DNA of 64,000 bases, from assembly GCA_007570785.1 (NCBI GenBank), contig ML661382.1, positions 1,456,421-1,520,420 of the forward strand, in the 5' to 3' direction. A model generated the notes under the pieces. The model saw only the letters and a list, made by a program, of their open reading frames with translations, was not told the DNA's origin and did not search any database. Source of the DNA: Antilocapra americana (lineage: Eukaryota > Chordata > Mammalia > Artiodactyla > Antilocapridae). Each line of letters begins with the position of its first letter. Position 1 is the first letter of the stretch. A program made the translations under genes and the position numbers. Below, piece after piece: positions 57,603-59,692 of this stretch.

Positions 57603-59692
57603 CACACTCAGATGGGAAATGGAGCTCCTACCAGCATCAGTAATGATAACATACATCTAGCCAGCTCTCTGCCAGTTTAAGAAGTGCTTCTGCATGTGCT
57701 CAACAAGTTTATATTGAGCCCCTTTTCTGTGCCAGATGTAGTACTAGGTGCCTAGGGTGTGACAGGGAGCAAACAAAGTCCCTGCTTTTCTGGAGTTTCT
57801 GCTTTAACCCGGGAGATTCCAGGCAGCAAATAGGGACTCTTCCTGGGCTGTTGAAGGGACAACAGCAGGCCAGTGGCTGCAGTGGACTGAACAAAAGGGA
57901 GTGTATAGCAATGGGGTTCGGAGAGGCAGGCTCCTTCCCTGAGTTCTAGGGCTAGAAGTGAAGGCACTCGTGCCAGTTTACCTAAGTCCAGACCAGGCCC
58001 TTCTGGTCCCAGGCCGTTCAGAGCCTTGTTCCTCATATCACAGCCCCACTCCTCCTAATCGTTTATTTGATCAGCTCAAGTAATTTAATCTTCATTCTAC
58101 CAGTGAAGAAATAGATCTACTTCACTGAATTTACTGCATCTCTATAATAGGGACTAGAGCAATATTTGGATCTCCATGTTAACAATTTGGGGTTAGAACT
58201 CATATGTCACATTTCTAACCCTAAAACTTTGATACTTTGGAGTATTTGGATTTCTTACCTTTACTCATTTATCATATTTCTGTTATGACTGCTGTATCTT
58301 ATTAGCATTTCGGGATTTTTTTTTCTAGTAGAAATCTGTCAGTAAGATAAAAGGCATTGGAAGACATTTTAAAACCTTTAATTGGGACATGAAGGCTTTA
58401 TTTTGGAAATGCTCAAAATCCATGACCTAGGATACCTTCAACATAAATCATTGTTTTCCTGGACTTTTAACTAGCTTTTCAGATTTTTAGAAGTGAGGAG
58501 GGCTTAAGTAAACCTTATAAAGTGGAATTTCTGTTAAAGAGTTCACCAAGTAATTAGGACCTTTTTATTTTTTTTTAAGGTTATTCCATCAACAGGCAGC
58601 AAGTTGAAACGACCCACACCCGCCTTTCATTCAAGTCGAACATCGCTTGCTGGCGATACTAGCAATAGTTCTTCCCCAGCGTCCACAGGTGCCAAAACTA
58701 ATCGGGCAGGTAAGTACTTGGGGGATAAGGGCAGGGATAAGGGCGAGGGCCGTGGCCAGGCTGGGGATCTGGAAACAGCAGCCTCTCAGCAGCGCTTCAC
58801 TCCTCCCTGAGGAGCAGAGGAGAGAGACGCAGGTGTGTGCCCAGAGGACGGCCAGCTCAAACCTTCCTCCTGAGAGCAGGCACCCCCACAGCCAGAGCCA
58901 CAGCGCCTGTTCGTCCTCAGAAACGATGGTGCGGGAGAGAGTGTAAGAGGGGGAAGGGCCCCCTGGAGCCGGGCCTTCCTGACACTCCGTAGTTCTGTCT
59001 GCTGGGAGCTGATCACGGCTGCCCACCTGTGGACGTTCCTCCTGGGAGCCTCGGGCTTCGGCTTCCACTCGCTGCTCTCTTTGCGGTCCCTTCCCCCCCA
59101 TTCTTCATTCTTAGTCGGCGCTCTCCTCCGAGCAAGCCCCAGGGCAGCCCCGCTCCACTCCGCCTTGGGGGCATGTGAGGTGACGGTGCTGCTGATAGAA
59201 GCTGCTTTCTGTTCCTCAGGATGCTTCTCAGGTAGAAGCACAAAGTCAGAAAAGGCTTCAGCAACTTCTGTGTAGGTGAGAGAACTGAGATTCAGGAAGA
59301 CTGTTTGCCCCCGGTCACTCAGCACATCAGGTGGCGTTAGGATCAGAGCCTCTTGTTCTCCACAGCACCACCACCGTGCCCTCCGCCCACCAATGCTGTC
59401 TTTATTAAGTCTGCCACTTTGTTCTTAAATTCCAGACCCTAAAAAGTCGGCCAGTCGCCCTGGGAGTCGAGCTGGGAGTCGGGCCGGGAGTCGAGCCAGC
59501 AGCCGTCGAGGAAGCGATGCCTCTGACTTTGACCTTTTAGAGACACAGTCTGCGTGTTCAGACACTTCAGAGAGCAGTGCTGCAGGGGGCCAGGGCAGCT
59601 CCAGGAGGGGGCTCAACAAGCCTTCCAAAATCCCCACCATGTCCAAGAAGACCACCACTGCCTCCCCCAGGACTCCGGGCCCCAAGCGATAA
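1..59692 (+). CDS. MACF1: MACF1 (ACF7) spectraplakin, 3' part of the gene, 45 coding exons in the window
   Basis: MACF1 crosslinks actin filaments and microtubules in the cytoplasm and guides microtubule plus ends along actin; this is established for the family. The window has the carboxyl half only: the end of the giant plectin-repeat exon, about 16 spectrin repeats, two EF-hands, a GAR/GAS2 domain and a basic Ser/Arg tail ending in a TAA at 59,690-59,692. All exon joins are GT-AG and keep one open frame. Constitutive sequence from window exon 2 to the stop is about 2,226 residues, plus 23 and 37 from two cassette exons. Of the 44 exons complete in the window, 28 have lengths divisible by three; the other 16 form eight complementary pairs. 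The paralogue DST has the same layout, but the Pro-Glu-Ala exon and the tail with GSR repeats and SKIP fit MACF1. The 5' half lies outside the window. Confidence 0.97.
2520..3680. repeat. Ancient L2-like fragment, interrupted by a SINE
   Basis: The left part reads like the common mammalian fragment with 'tactcTGCTGGGTGCTGGAG', 'CCTGCCCTTGTGGAACTTACAG'-type text. The right part has the typical 'aagagcattcc ... gcttggcatg' and 'cactggctactatg' blocks seen in LINE-2 3' ends. Strongly diverged, which fits an old element. A young SINE at 2,647-2,856 splits it. Confidence 0.45.
2647..2856 (-). mobile_element. Bov-tA type SINE
   Basis: The reverse complement shows the tRNA-derived head (ends at the 'gaagccc' at 2,851-2,856) and the ruminant core; on the plus strand 'gactctttgcagccctg' and 'caagaatactagagtgg' are diagnostic. 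Diverged copy. Restricted to ruminants, so it dates after that split. Confidence 0.88.
3824..4013 (+). mobile_element. Bov-tA type SINE
   Basis: Plus-strand copy: head ggcttctctggtatctcag, then 'gggaagatcccc' and 'cccatggactgggaagcc', ending near 'agactgagcaacc'. The tRNA B-box part is worn. Confidence 0.87.
6975..7136 (+). CDS. MACF1: MACF1 window exon 2, spectrin rod
   Basis: 162 nt, 54 residues, phase 0-0. Acceptor tatctag, donor gtgagt. It begins with the codons MFQKEQ and ends NTLNKK. The ARWNTL motif is a typical helix C tryptophan region, so this exon supplies the end of a spectrin repeat whose start lies upstream. The ATG is simply the first codon of the exon; nothing shows it is a start. 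Confidence 0.95.
7295..7465 (+). CDS. MACF1: MACF1 window exon 3, spectrin repeat
   Basis: 171 nt, 57 residues, phase 0-0. Acceptor gaaacag, donor gtaagt. Encodes helix A of a spectrin repeat with the hallmark tryptophan in [10 protein letters not shown] and runs into helix B (KAQIQEQK). Confidence 0.96.
8113..8279 (+). CDS. MACF1: MACF1 window exon 4, spectrin repeat
   Basis: 167 nt, phase 0 to 2. Acceptor acatcag, donor gtaaag. Encodes helices B and C of the repeat begun in the previous exon; [13 protein letters not shown] is the helix C end. The last Arg codon is split (AG at this end, G in the next exon). Confidence 0.96.
10125..10245 (+). mobile_element. L1 3' end fragment
   Basis: Contains 'gtatatgtataactgaatcg', 'tttgctataaacctgaaact' and 'ctgtactccaatataaaat', the tail common to artiodactyl L1 elements. 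Confidence 0.7.
10918..10940 (+). repeat. (TTTA)n microsatellite
   Basis: About five copies of a TTTA unit in intron 4. Confidence 0.9.
11200..11360 (+). repeat. MIR-like fragment
   Basis: Shows the worn 'ctgattctaattctcactgt ... cctttaaaatagcaaagtgc' pattern of a mammalian-wide SINE. Low identity. Confidence 0.4.
11525..11684 (+). CDS. MACF1: MACF1 window exon 5, spectrin repeat
   Basis: 160 nt, phase 2 to 0. Acceptor catgtag, donor gtagga. Helix A carries phenylalanine in place of the usual tryptophan ([12 protein letters not shown]). Ends QQIIRHK. Confidence 0.95.
12037..12363 (+). CDS. MACF1: MACF1 window exon 6, end of one spectrin repeat and start of the next
   Basis: 327 nt, 109 residues, phase 0-0; the longest complete exon in the window. 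Acceptor tttccag. It covers helices B and C of one repeat ([14 protein letters not shown]) and helix A of the next ([12 protein letters not shown]). The donor is gtattc, a poor match to the consensus, and the frame stays open 56 codons into the intron (stop ends at 12,534). The following GCTTTAAATGAAGAA exon restores the expected protein, so the splice is real. Confidence 0.94.
12718..12905 (-). mobile_element. Bov-tA type SINE
   Basis: Minus-strand copy in intron 6. Plus-strand landmarks are ttagtcgctcagccg, 'caagaatactagagtgggt' and 'ctgagccaccaggga'. The rest of this 1.2-kb intron is AT-rich with nothing recognised. Confidence 0.9.
13526..13610 (+). CDS. MACF1: MACF1 window exon 7, spectrin repeat
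   Basis: 85 nt, phase 0 to 1. Acceptor cctttttag type tract, donor gtactt. Encodes [15 protein letters not shown] and ends KQTT plus one base of a Gly codon that is completed by the next exon. Confidence 0.94.
13611..14090 (+). other. MACF1: Intron 7
   Basis: 480 bases; no repeat or exon recognised. Confidence 0.5.
14091..14332 (+). CDS. MACF1: MACF1 window exon 8, spectrin repeat
   Basis: 242 nt, phase 1 to 0. Acceptor tcctacag, donor gtgagc. Contains a helix C end and the next helix A with its tryptophan ([12 protein letters not shown]). Ends QFQQRQK. Confidence 0.96.
14333..15003 (+). other. MACF1: Intron 8
   Basis: 671 bases. Open frames occur on both strands but show no conserved motif. 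Nothing recognised. Confidence 0.5.
15004..15210 (+). CDS. MACF1: MACF1 window exon 9, spectrin repeat
   Basis: 207 nt, 69 residues, phase 0-0. Acceptor ctctttag, donor gtaatc. Encodes helices B and C ([17 protein letters not shown] ... AAIQRSQQ). Confidence 0.96.
15211..16550 (+). other. MACF1: Intron 9
   Basis: 1.34 kb. No young SINE and no recognised repeat; a short GTT-type run occurs near 15,999. Confidence 0.5.
16551..16670 (+). CDS. MACF1: MACF1 window exon 10, spectrin repeat
   Basis: 120 nt, 40 residues, phase 0-0. Acceptor tctgtcag, donor gtaagt. Helix A with tryptophan in [12 protein letters not shown]; ends LQVQK. Confidence 0.96.
17116..17223 (+). CDS. MACF1: MACF1 window exon 11, spectrin repeat
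   Basis: 108 nt, 36 residues, phase 0-0. Acceptor ttttcaaag is a weaker 3' site, donor gtaaac. Encodes [19 protein letters not shown] and ends in Leu-Gln at the donor. Confidence 0.94.
17637..17826 (-). mobile_element. Bov-tA type SINE with target-site duplication
   Basis: Minus-strand copy in intron 11 with 'tcagtcgtgtccgactcttt' and 'cattacaggcggattcttta'. The 8-base ttataaag at 17,631-17,638 is repeated at 17,831-17,838, as expected for L1/BovB-type target priming. Confidence 0.92.
18321..18539 (+). CDS. MACF1: MACF1 window exon 12, spectrin repeat
   Basis: 219 nt, 73 residues, phase 0-0. Acceptor tgtccatag, donor gtaagg. Helix C of one repeat, then helix A with tryptophan ([12 protein letters not shown]). 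Ends QQQEEMR. Confidence 0.96.
18540..19531 (+). other. MACF1: Intron 12
   Basis: About 1 kb. Only a short AAAC run at 19,470-19,484 stands out. Long open frames on both strands at 18,768-19,378 have no recognisable motif and are taken as chance. Confidence 0.5.
19532..19735 (+). CDS. MACF1: MACF1 window exon 13, spectrin repeat
   Basis: 204 nt, 68 residues, phase 0-0. Acceptor tttacatag, donor gtatgt. Encodes [19 protein letters not shown] and ends DEAISQSAQ. Confidence 0.96.
19736..20452 (+). other. MACF1: Intron 13, upstream of the 9-nt microexon
   Basis: 717 bases. The last 130 bases are pyrimidine-rich (run of eight C near 20,327) and contain several TGT/TGC steps, a setting that suits microexon recognition. 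No repeat seen. Confidence 0.55.
20453..20461 (+). CDS. MACF1: MACF1 window exon 14: 9-nt microexon (Ile-Thr-Glu)
   Basis: Nine bases, ATTACAGAG, flanked by acceptor ccattacag and a strong donor gtaagg. They encode Ile-Thr-Glu, the three residues I recall between SQSTQ and FHDKIEP in mammalian MACF1. Phase 0-0, so inclusion or skipping keeps frame. A pyrimidine-rich stretch precedes it (20,320-20,430), and a TGC lies at 20,436-20,438, 14 bases before the exon; neuronal SRRM4 uses UGC motifs of this kind, but regulation here is inference. Too short to be found by ORF calling. Confidence 0.86.
20462..21403 (+). other. MACF1: Intron 14, downstream of the 9-nt microexon
   Basis: 942 bases. No repeat recognised; no second exon seen. 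Confidence 0.5.
21404..21635 (+). CDS. MACF1: MACF1 window exon 15, spectrin repeat
   Basis: 232 nt, phase 0 to 1. Acceptor ttgtttag, donor gtgctt (weak). Helix A lacks the usual tryptophan ([12 protein letters not shown]). Ends DLAAK plus one base of Glu. Confidence 0.95.
21636..22239 (+). other. MACF1: Intron 15
   Basis: 604 bases; nothing recognised. Confidence 0.5.
22240..22466 (+). CDS. MACF1: MACF1 window exon 16, spectrin repeat
   Basis: 227 nt, phase 1 to 0. Acceptor ccctctcag, donor gtgaga. Helix C with [13 protein letters not shown], then the next helix A ([12 protein letters not shown]). Ends QQVEAAE. Confidence 0.96.
22467..23529 (+). other. MACF1: Intron 16
   Basis: 1.06 kb, AT-rich; nothing recognised. 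Confidence 0.5.
23530..23652 (+). CDS. MACF1: MACF1 window exon 17, spectrin repeat
   Basis: 123 nt, 41 residues, phase 0-0. Acceptor ttcatatag, donor gtgtgg, a poor donor match. Encodes [18 protein letters not shown] and ends KKSIDE. Confidence 0.93.
23750..23851 (+). CDS. MACF1: MACF1 window exon 18, spectrin repeat
   Basis: 102 nt, 34 residues, phase 0-0. Acceptor ttcccctag, donor gtgaga. Only 97 bases separate it from the previous exon. Helix C with [12 protein letters not shown]; ends YQDTLQ. Confidence 0.95.
24463..24564 (+). CDS. MACF1: MACF1 window exon 19, spectrin repeat
   Basis: 102 nt, 34 residues, phase 0-0. A run of 14 T precedes the acceptor; donor gtttgt is weak. Helix A with tryptophan ([13 protein letters not shown]). 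Reading past the donor runs into a reversed CHR SINE and stops at 24,708. Confidence 0.95.
24636..24884 (-). mobile_element. CHR-2 type artiodactyl SINE, nearly full length
   Basis: The reverse complement begins with ggacttccctggtggcc and carries the repeated 'tgttgcggagcacaga' and 'ctctagt'-like inner part typical of the longer CHR form. It fills most of the 375-base intron 19, leaving 71 and 55 bases at the two splice sites. Confidence 0.85.
24940..25113 (+). CDS. MACF1: MACF1 window exon 20, spectrin repeat
   Basis: 174 nt, 58 residues, phase 0-0. Acceptor tttggtag, donor gtaagg. Helices B and C ([17 protein letters not shown] ... [11 protein letters not shown]). Confidence 0.96.
25206..25361 (+). 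CDS. MACF1: MACF1 window exon 21, spectrin repeat
   Basis: 156 nt, 52 residues, phase 0-0. Acceptor ctgagtag, donor gtaagt; the intron before it is only 92 bases. Helix A with tryptophan ([13 protein letters not shown]). Confidence 0.96.
25506..25703 (+). CDS. MACF1: MACF1 window exon 22, spectrin repeat
   Basis: 198 nt, 66 residues, phase 0-0. Acceptor cttttcag, donor gtacat. Helices B and C, with [17 protein letters not shown] near the end. Confidence 0.96.
25704..26244 (+). other. MACF1: Intron 22
   Basis: 541 bases; nothing recognised. Confidence 0.5.
26245..26373 (+). CDS. MACF1: MACF1 window exon 23, spectrin repeat
   Basis: 129 nt, 43 residues, phase 0-0. Acceptor cctcaaaag, donor gtaata. 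Helix A without tryptophan ([13 protein letters not shown]); ends REQLDTHM. Confidence 0.95.
26658..26800 (+). mobile_element. CHR-type SINE
   Basis: Head gacttccctggttgtccag, tRNA-like body with 'ggggaactaagatcctgc', and an A-rich tail to about 26,800. Lies in intron 23. Confidence 0.88.
27150..27323 (+). CDS. MACF1: MACF1 window exon 24, spectrin repeat
   Basis: 174 nt, 58 residues, phase 0-0. Acceptor ttcttatag, donor gtatca. Helices B and [20 protein letters not shown], a Ser-rich loop, then [14 protein letters not shown]. Confidence 0.96.
28313..28540. mobile_element. Tigger-like (pogo/Tc-mariner) MITE with TA duplication
   Basis: Begins cagtttgacccttgaacaag and ends 'ttcaggggtcgtctg', imperfect inverted ends, flanked by TA at 28,311-28,312 and 28,541-28,542. 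The inner text ('gtactacatgatccctagtt', 'gactataaagtta') matches a non-coding pogo-type family known from mammals; I do not assign the subfamily. Confidence 0.75.
29390..29507 (-). mobile_element. Partial Bov-tA type SINE
   Basis: Only the core is present: 'aacccatggactacagcccg' to 'gagtgggttgccatttcc'. The tRNA-derived half is missing. Confidence 0.85.
30439..30594 (+). CDS. MACF1: MACF1 window exon 25, spectrin repeat
   Basis: 156 nt, 52 residues, phase 0-0. Acceptor aaatttag, donor gtaaca. Helix A with tryptophan ([13 protein letters not shown]); ends QIEEHK. Confidence 0.95.
30699..30905 (+). CDS. MACF1: MACF1 window exon 26, spectrin repeat
   Basis: 207 nt, 69 residues, phase 0-0. Acceptor ttctcctcag, donor gtaagt. 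Helices B and C; the helix C motif is [14 protein letters not shown]. Confidence 0.96.
31033..31152 (+). CDS. MACF1: MACF1 window exon 27, spectrin repeat
   Basis: 120 nt, 40 residues, phase 0-0. Acceptor acaatttcag, donor gtacat. Helix A with tryptophans ([16 protein letters not shown]). Confidence 0.96.
31539..31708 (+). CDS. MACF1: MACF1 window exon 28, spectrin repeat
   Basis: 170 nt, phase 0 to 2. Acceptor gaaaacag after a T/C tract, donor gtgagc. Ends [12 protein letters not shown] plus two bases of a split Arg codon. Confidence 0.96.
31709..32711 (+). other. MACF1: Intron 28
   Basis: 1 kb, with MIR-like sequence at about 32,050-32,390; the rest shows nothing. Confidence 0.5.
32050..32265 (-). 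repeat. MIR fragment
   Basis: Minus-strand MIR landmarks: 'cttttacagctgaggaaaca', 'cacgcagctgctaagtggca', 'agctgagatttg'. A second, more worn copy of the same pattern follows at 32,270-32,390. Confidence 0.7.
32712..32871 (+). CDS. MACF1: MACF1 window exon 29, spectrin repeat
   Basis: 160 nt, phase 2 to 0. Acceptor cttgtctcag, donor gtgagg. Helix A with tryptophan ([13 protein letters not shown]). The frame stays open 96 codons past the donor, ending at 33,162. Confidence 0.96.
33425..33815 (+). mobile_element. L1 3' end split by a CHR SINE
   Basis: 'gcaccgggaactctactcaa', 'tatgggaaaagaatcg', 'gtatatgtataacggagtca' and, after the SINE, 'cagctatactccaataaaaa' form the L1 tail. The break at 33,640-33,770 holds the SINE. 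Confidence 0.75.
33640..33770 (+). mobile_element. CHR-type SINE nested in an L1 tail
   Basis: Head gacttccctggtggttcgct, B-box-like gtgggtttgatccctg, ends near 'tggcccaaagaaag'. Confidence 0.87.
34092..34286 (+). CDS. MACF1: MACF1 window exon 30, spectrin repeat
   Basis: 195 nt, 65 residues, phase 0-0. Acceptor gttttctag, donor gtcaga. Helices B and C, with [18 protein letters not shown]. Confidence 0.96.
34589..34717 (+). CDS. MACF1: MACF1 window exon 31, spectrin repeat
   Basis: 129 nt, 43 residues, phase 0-0. Acceptor gttatttcag, donor gtagtc. Helix A with tryptophan ([13 protein letters not shown]). Confidence 0.96.
34718..35477 (+). other. MACF1: Intron 31
   Basis: 760 bases; nothing recognised. 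Confidence 0.5.
35478..35621 (+). CDS. MACF1: MACF1 window exon 32, spectrin repeat
   Basis: 144 nt, 48 residues, phase 0-0. Acceptor tttggttag, donor gtgagt. Encodes [13 protein letters not shown], a Cys pair in [10 protein letters not shown], and the helix C end IIRARFEE. Confidence 0.96.
35622..36092 (+). other. MACF1: Intron 32
   Basis: 471 bases; nothing recognised. Confidence 0.5.
36093..36281 (+). CDS. MACF1: MACF1 window exon 33, last full spectrin helix A
   Basis: 189 nt, 63 residues, phase 0-0. Acceptor cccccgcag, donor gtagcc. Contains [16 protein letters not shown] and ends KALIAEHQ. Confidence 0.96.
37001..37192 (-). mobile_element. Bov-tA type SINE with short target-site duplication
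   Basis: Minus-strand copy with 'gtgaccccatggactaaggc' and 'ctgagccaccagggaagccc'. The 9-base tcttccttt at 36,992-37,000 recurs at 37,196-37,204. Confidence 0.9.
37260..38150. repeat. Ancient L2-like fragment
   Basis: C/T-rich sequence with the familiar order 'gaggccagagtgatagatct', 'gtcaaaacccttcagttgcc', 'cagaataaaatcccaggccc' seen in many mammalian introns. Open frames here come from its low stop content, not from coding use. Confidence 0.5.
38299..38419 (+). CDS. MACF1: MACF1 window exon 34, rod to EF-hand linker
   Basis: 121 nt, phase 0 to 1. Acceptor gttcaccag, donor gtacgt. The donor is best read as AGCA/gtacgt, leaving one base A that joins GG of the next exon to give Arg; a cut one base later would not use GT. 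Encodes [15 protein letters not shown] and a basic/Gly stretch EKSRGGS. Confidence 0.94.
38947..39110 (+). CDS. MACF1: MACF1 window exon 35, end of the rod
   Basis: 164 nt, phase 1 to 0. Acceptor tcctttcag, donor gtgagg. A Pro/Ser linker ([16 protein letters not shown]) leads into a final helix C segment, [17 protein letters not shown], that ends LDRLEE before the EF-hand exons. Confidence 0.96.
39111..40370 (+). other. MACF1: Intron 35
   Basis: 1.26 kb. A run of T at 39,767-39,780 and otherwise no recognised repeat or exon. Confidence 0.5.
40371..40533 (+). CDS. MACF1: MACF1 window exon 36, EF-hand 1
   Basis: 163 nt, phase 0 to 1. Acceptor ctctgtctag, donor gtgagt. The 12-residue loop [12 protein letters not shown] is at 40,473-40,508, with Asp at loop positions 1, 3 and 5, Thr at 9 and Glu at 12, as expected for calcium binding. 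The helix before it is [19 protein letters not shown]. In spectraplakins the EF-hand pair sits next to the GAR domain and the two act together on microtubules. Confidence 0.97.
40825..41310. mobile_element. Internally deleted Tigger1-type DNA element
   Basis: Left end 'caggcagacattggagatat' with 'cagtgatataaaagttacgt' and 'gtctattaagtgttcggtag'. After 41,080 the sequence jumps to the opposite-end text 'catcagagatcattgatcac' and 'aatattgcaagaattaccag'. The transposase region of about 2 kb expected for Tigger1 is absent. A TA precedes the left end. Confidence 0.75.
41415..41700. mobile_element. Old L1 3' region
   Basis: 'tttttattgagatgtaagta', 'tgtaatgatttgatttatgt', 'tcttgtgatgagaactctta' and 'gttgtacgttacatccctca' are landmarks of mammalian L1M-type 3' ends. 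Confidence 0.65.
42641..42795 (+). CDS. MACF1: MACF1 window exon 37, EF-hand 2
   Basis: 155 nt, phase 1 to 0. Acceptor tttcctccag, donor gtacga. The loop [12 protein letters not shown] is at 42,688-42,723 and keeps all acidic ligands (Asp 1, 3, 5, Glu 12). Ends ADKIEDE. Confidence 0.97.
42796..43630 (+). other. MACF1: Intron 37
   Basis: 835 bases; nothing recognised. Confidence 0.5.
43631..43705 (+). CDS. MACF1: MACF1 window exon 38, start of GAR (GAS2) domain
   Basis: 75 nt, 25 residues, phase 0-0. Acceptor cttccgatag, donor gtaaga. Encodes [18 protein letters not shown]; the Cys pair in CKC belongs to the GAR fold, which is known to bind zinc and microtubules. Confidence 0.96.
43706..44812 (+). 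other. MACF1: Intron 38, upstream of the 18-nt microexon
   Basis: 1.1 kb. The last 60 bases form a long T/C tract that supplies the 3' splice signal of the microexon. No repeat recognised. Confidence 0.55.
44813..44830 (+). CDS. MACF1: MACF1 window exon 39: 18-nt microexon in the GAR domain (FFLGNQ)
   Basis: Eighteen bases, phase 0-0, encode Phe-Phe-Leu-Gly-Asn-Gln, which joins ...ENKYR to FGDSQQ in the GAR domain as I recall it for MACF1. The 3' site is strong, with a long T/C run at 44,757-44,800 and tctgtag; donor gtacag. Because the residues lie inside the folded domain, constitutive use is more likely than skipping. Too short for ORF calling. Confidence 0.92.
44831..47713 (+). other. 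MACF1: Intron 39 (2.9 kb)
   Basis: A weak MIR-like piece near 45,895-45,980; otherwise nothing recognised and no young SINE. Confidence 0.5.
47714..47831 (+). CDS. MACF1: MACF1 window exon 40, GAR (GAS2) domain core
   Basis: 118 nt, phase 0 to 1. Acceptor ccctgcag, donor gtaaga. Encodes [19 protein letters not shown] and [12 protein letters not shown], the typical end of the GAS2-related domain. It can be joined either to the cassette at 48,630 or straight to 55,246; both give an open frame. Confidence 0.97.
47832..48629 (+). other. MACF1: Intron 40
   Basis: 798 bases; GC-rich left part, T-rich right end forming the acceptor of the 69-nt cassette. Confidence 0.5.
48630..48698 (+). CDS. MACF1: MACF1 window exon 41: 69-nt cassette exon after the GAR domain
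   Basis: 69 nt, phase 1-1, so it can be skipped in frame. Acceptor ttattctag after a T-rich run; donor gttggc is weak, as expected for an alternative exon. It encodes [20 protein letters not shown] and then SPI. I recall this segment from MACF1 isoforms, and DST has a related one at the same place. The serine run makes it a likely phosphorylation site; that is inference. Confidence 0.86.
48915..49140 (-). repeat. MIR fragment
   Basis: Minus-strand MIR pattern: 'ctattataagcattttacca', 'ttattatctccattttataa', 'agttcaggtccagcggtctg'. Confidence 0.65.
49312..49427 (+). mobile_element. CHR-type SINE (plus)
   Basis: Head ggaacttccctggcagtcc, 'gtacaggttcagtccctggt' B-box region, ends in 'ggccccaaatccaaaa'. 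Confidence 0.87.
49638..49785 (-). mobile_element. CHR-type SINE (minus) with 15-bp target-site duplication
   Basis: Reverse-strand copy with T-rich start and end 'ccaccagggaagtccc'. taagtagttagtttt at 49,623-49,637 is repeated exactly at 49,786-49,800. Confidence 0.93.
50930..51085. mobile_element. Old L1 3' region
   Basis: 'ggtaaaatacatgtaactta', 'ccatttttaggtgtacaggt' and 'agaactcttcatcttggtat' match the common L1M-type 3' end. Confidence 0.65.
52204..52414 (-). mobile_element. Bov-tA type SINE
   Basis: Minus-strand copy with 'gtgaccccatggactatata', 'caagaatactggagtaggtt' and 'aacccagggatcaaaccc'. Confidence 0.9.
54589..54780. mobile_element. hAT-type non-autonomous DNA element with target duplication
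   Basis: Starts cagtggtccccaacctttt and ends 'gaggttggggacccttg', so the ends are near-perfect inverted repeats. tctagat flanks it on both sides (54,582-54,588 and 54,781-54,787). The 190-base length leaves no room for a transposase. Confidence 0.88.
55246..55457 (+). CDS. MACF1: MACF1 window exon 42, Ser/Arg-rich tail
   Basis: 212 nt, phase 1 to 0. Acceptor ccttttctag, donor gtacgt. Encodes [18 protein letters not shown] and then basic [18 protein letters not shown] and a Ser/Thr/Pro stretch ending SGAK. The basic, low-complexity character fits the microtubule-binding tail. Confidence 0.97.
55458..55985 (+). other. MACF1: Intron 42, upstream of the 111-nt cassette
   Basis: 528 bases, with a (TTAT)n-like run at 55,880-55,914 and a pyrimidine tract to the acceptor. 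Confidence 0.55.
55986..56096 (+). CDS. MACF1: MACF1 window exon 43: 111-nt cassette exon in the tail
   Basis: 111 nt, 37 residues, phase 0-0, so inclusion is in frame. A long pyrimidine tract precedes acceptor gtttcacag; donor gtagag. Encodes [20 protein letters not shown] and ends PDLQLPSPE, then joins VIPSTG of the next exon. Exons of this type occur in spectraplakin tail isoforms as I recall; whether this species uses it is not shown here. Confidence 0.82.
56097..58579 (+). other. MACF1: Intron 43 (2.5 kb)
   Basis: A (CA)n tract at 57,571-57,610 and an L2-like piece at about 57,695-57,800. No young SINE and no exon recognised. Confidence 0.55.
57571..57610 (+). repeat. (CA)n microsatellite with CACTCA end
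   Basis: About 12 CA units followed by three CACTCA-type units. Confidence 0.93.
58580..58709 (+). CDS. MACF1: MACF1 window exon 44, Ser/Thr-rich tail
   Basis: 130 nt, phase 0 to 1. Acceptor ttttttaag after a T run, donor gtaagt. Encodes [19 protein letters not shown] and a Ser/Thr/Ala stretch ending TGAKTNRA. Confidence 0.96.
58710..59435 (+). other. MACF1: Intron 44
   Basis: 726 bases, GC-rich. Long open frames on the minus strand (58,631-59,325) have no recognisable motif and are taken as chance. Confidence 0.5.
59436..59692 (+). CDS. MACF1: MACF1 window exon 45, last coding exon: GSR repeats, SKIP motif, stop
   Basis: 257 nt to the stop. Acceptor aattccag. Three Gly-Ser-Arg-Ala units (12-nt repeat from 59,462) are followed by a degenerate ASSR. 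An acidic stretch ([11 protein letters not shown]) follows, and then an SxIP-type EB1-binding motif, Ser-Lys-Ile-Pro, at 59,624-59,635. The protein ends SPRTPGPKR with TAA. In ACF7 the GSR region binds microtubules and is regulated by GSK3 phosphorylation; this is established for the mammalian protein and not shown by the sequence itself. Confidence 0.97.

Noticed and set aside
58631..59325. Long minus-strand open frames (156 and 179 codons).
   Set aside because: They lie in GC-rich intron 44, overlap each other in different frames and show no conserved motif.
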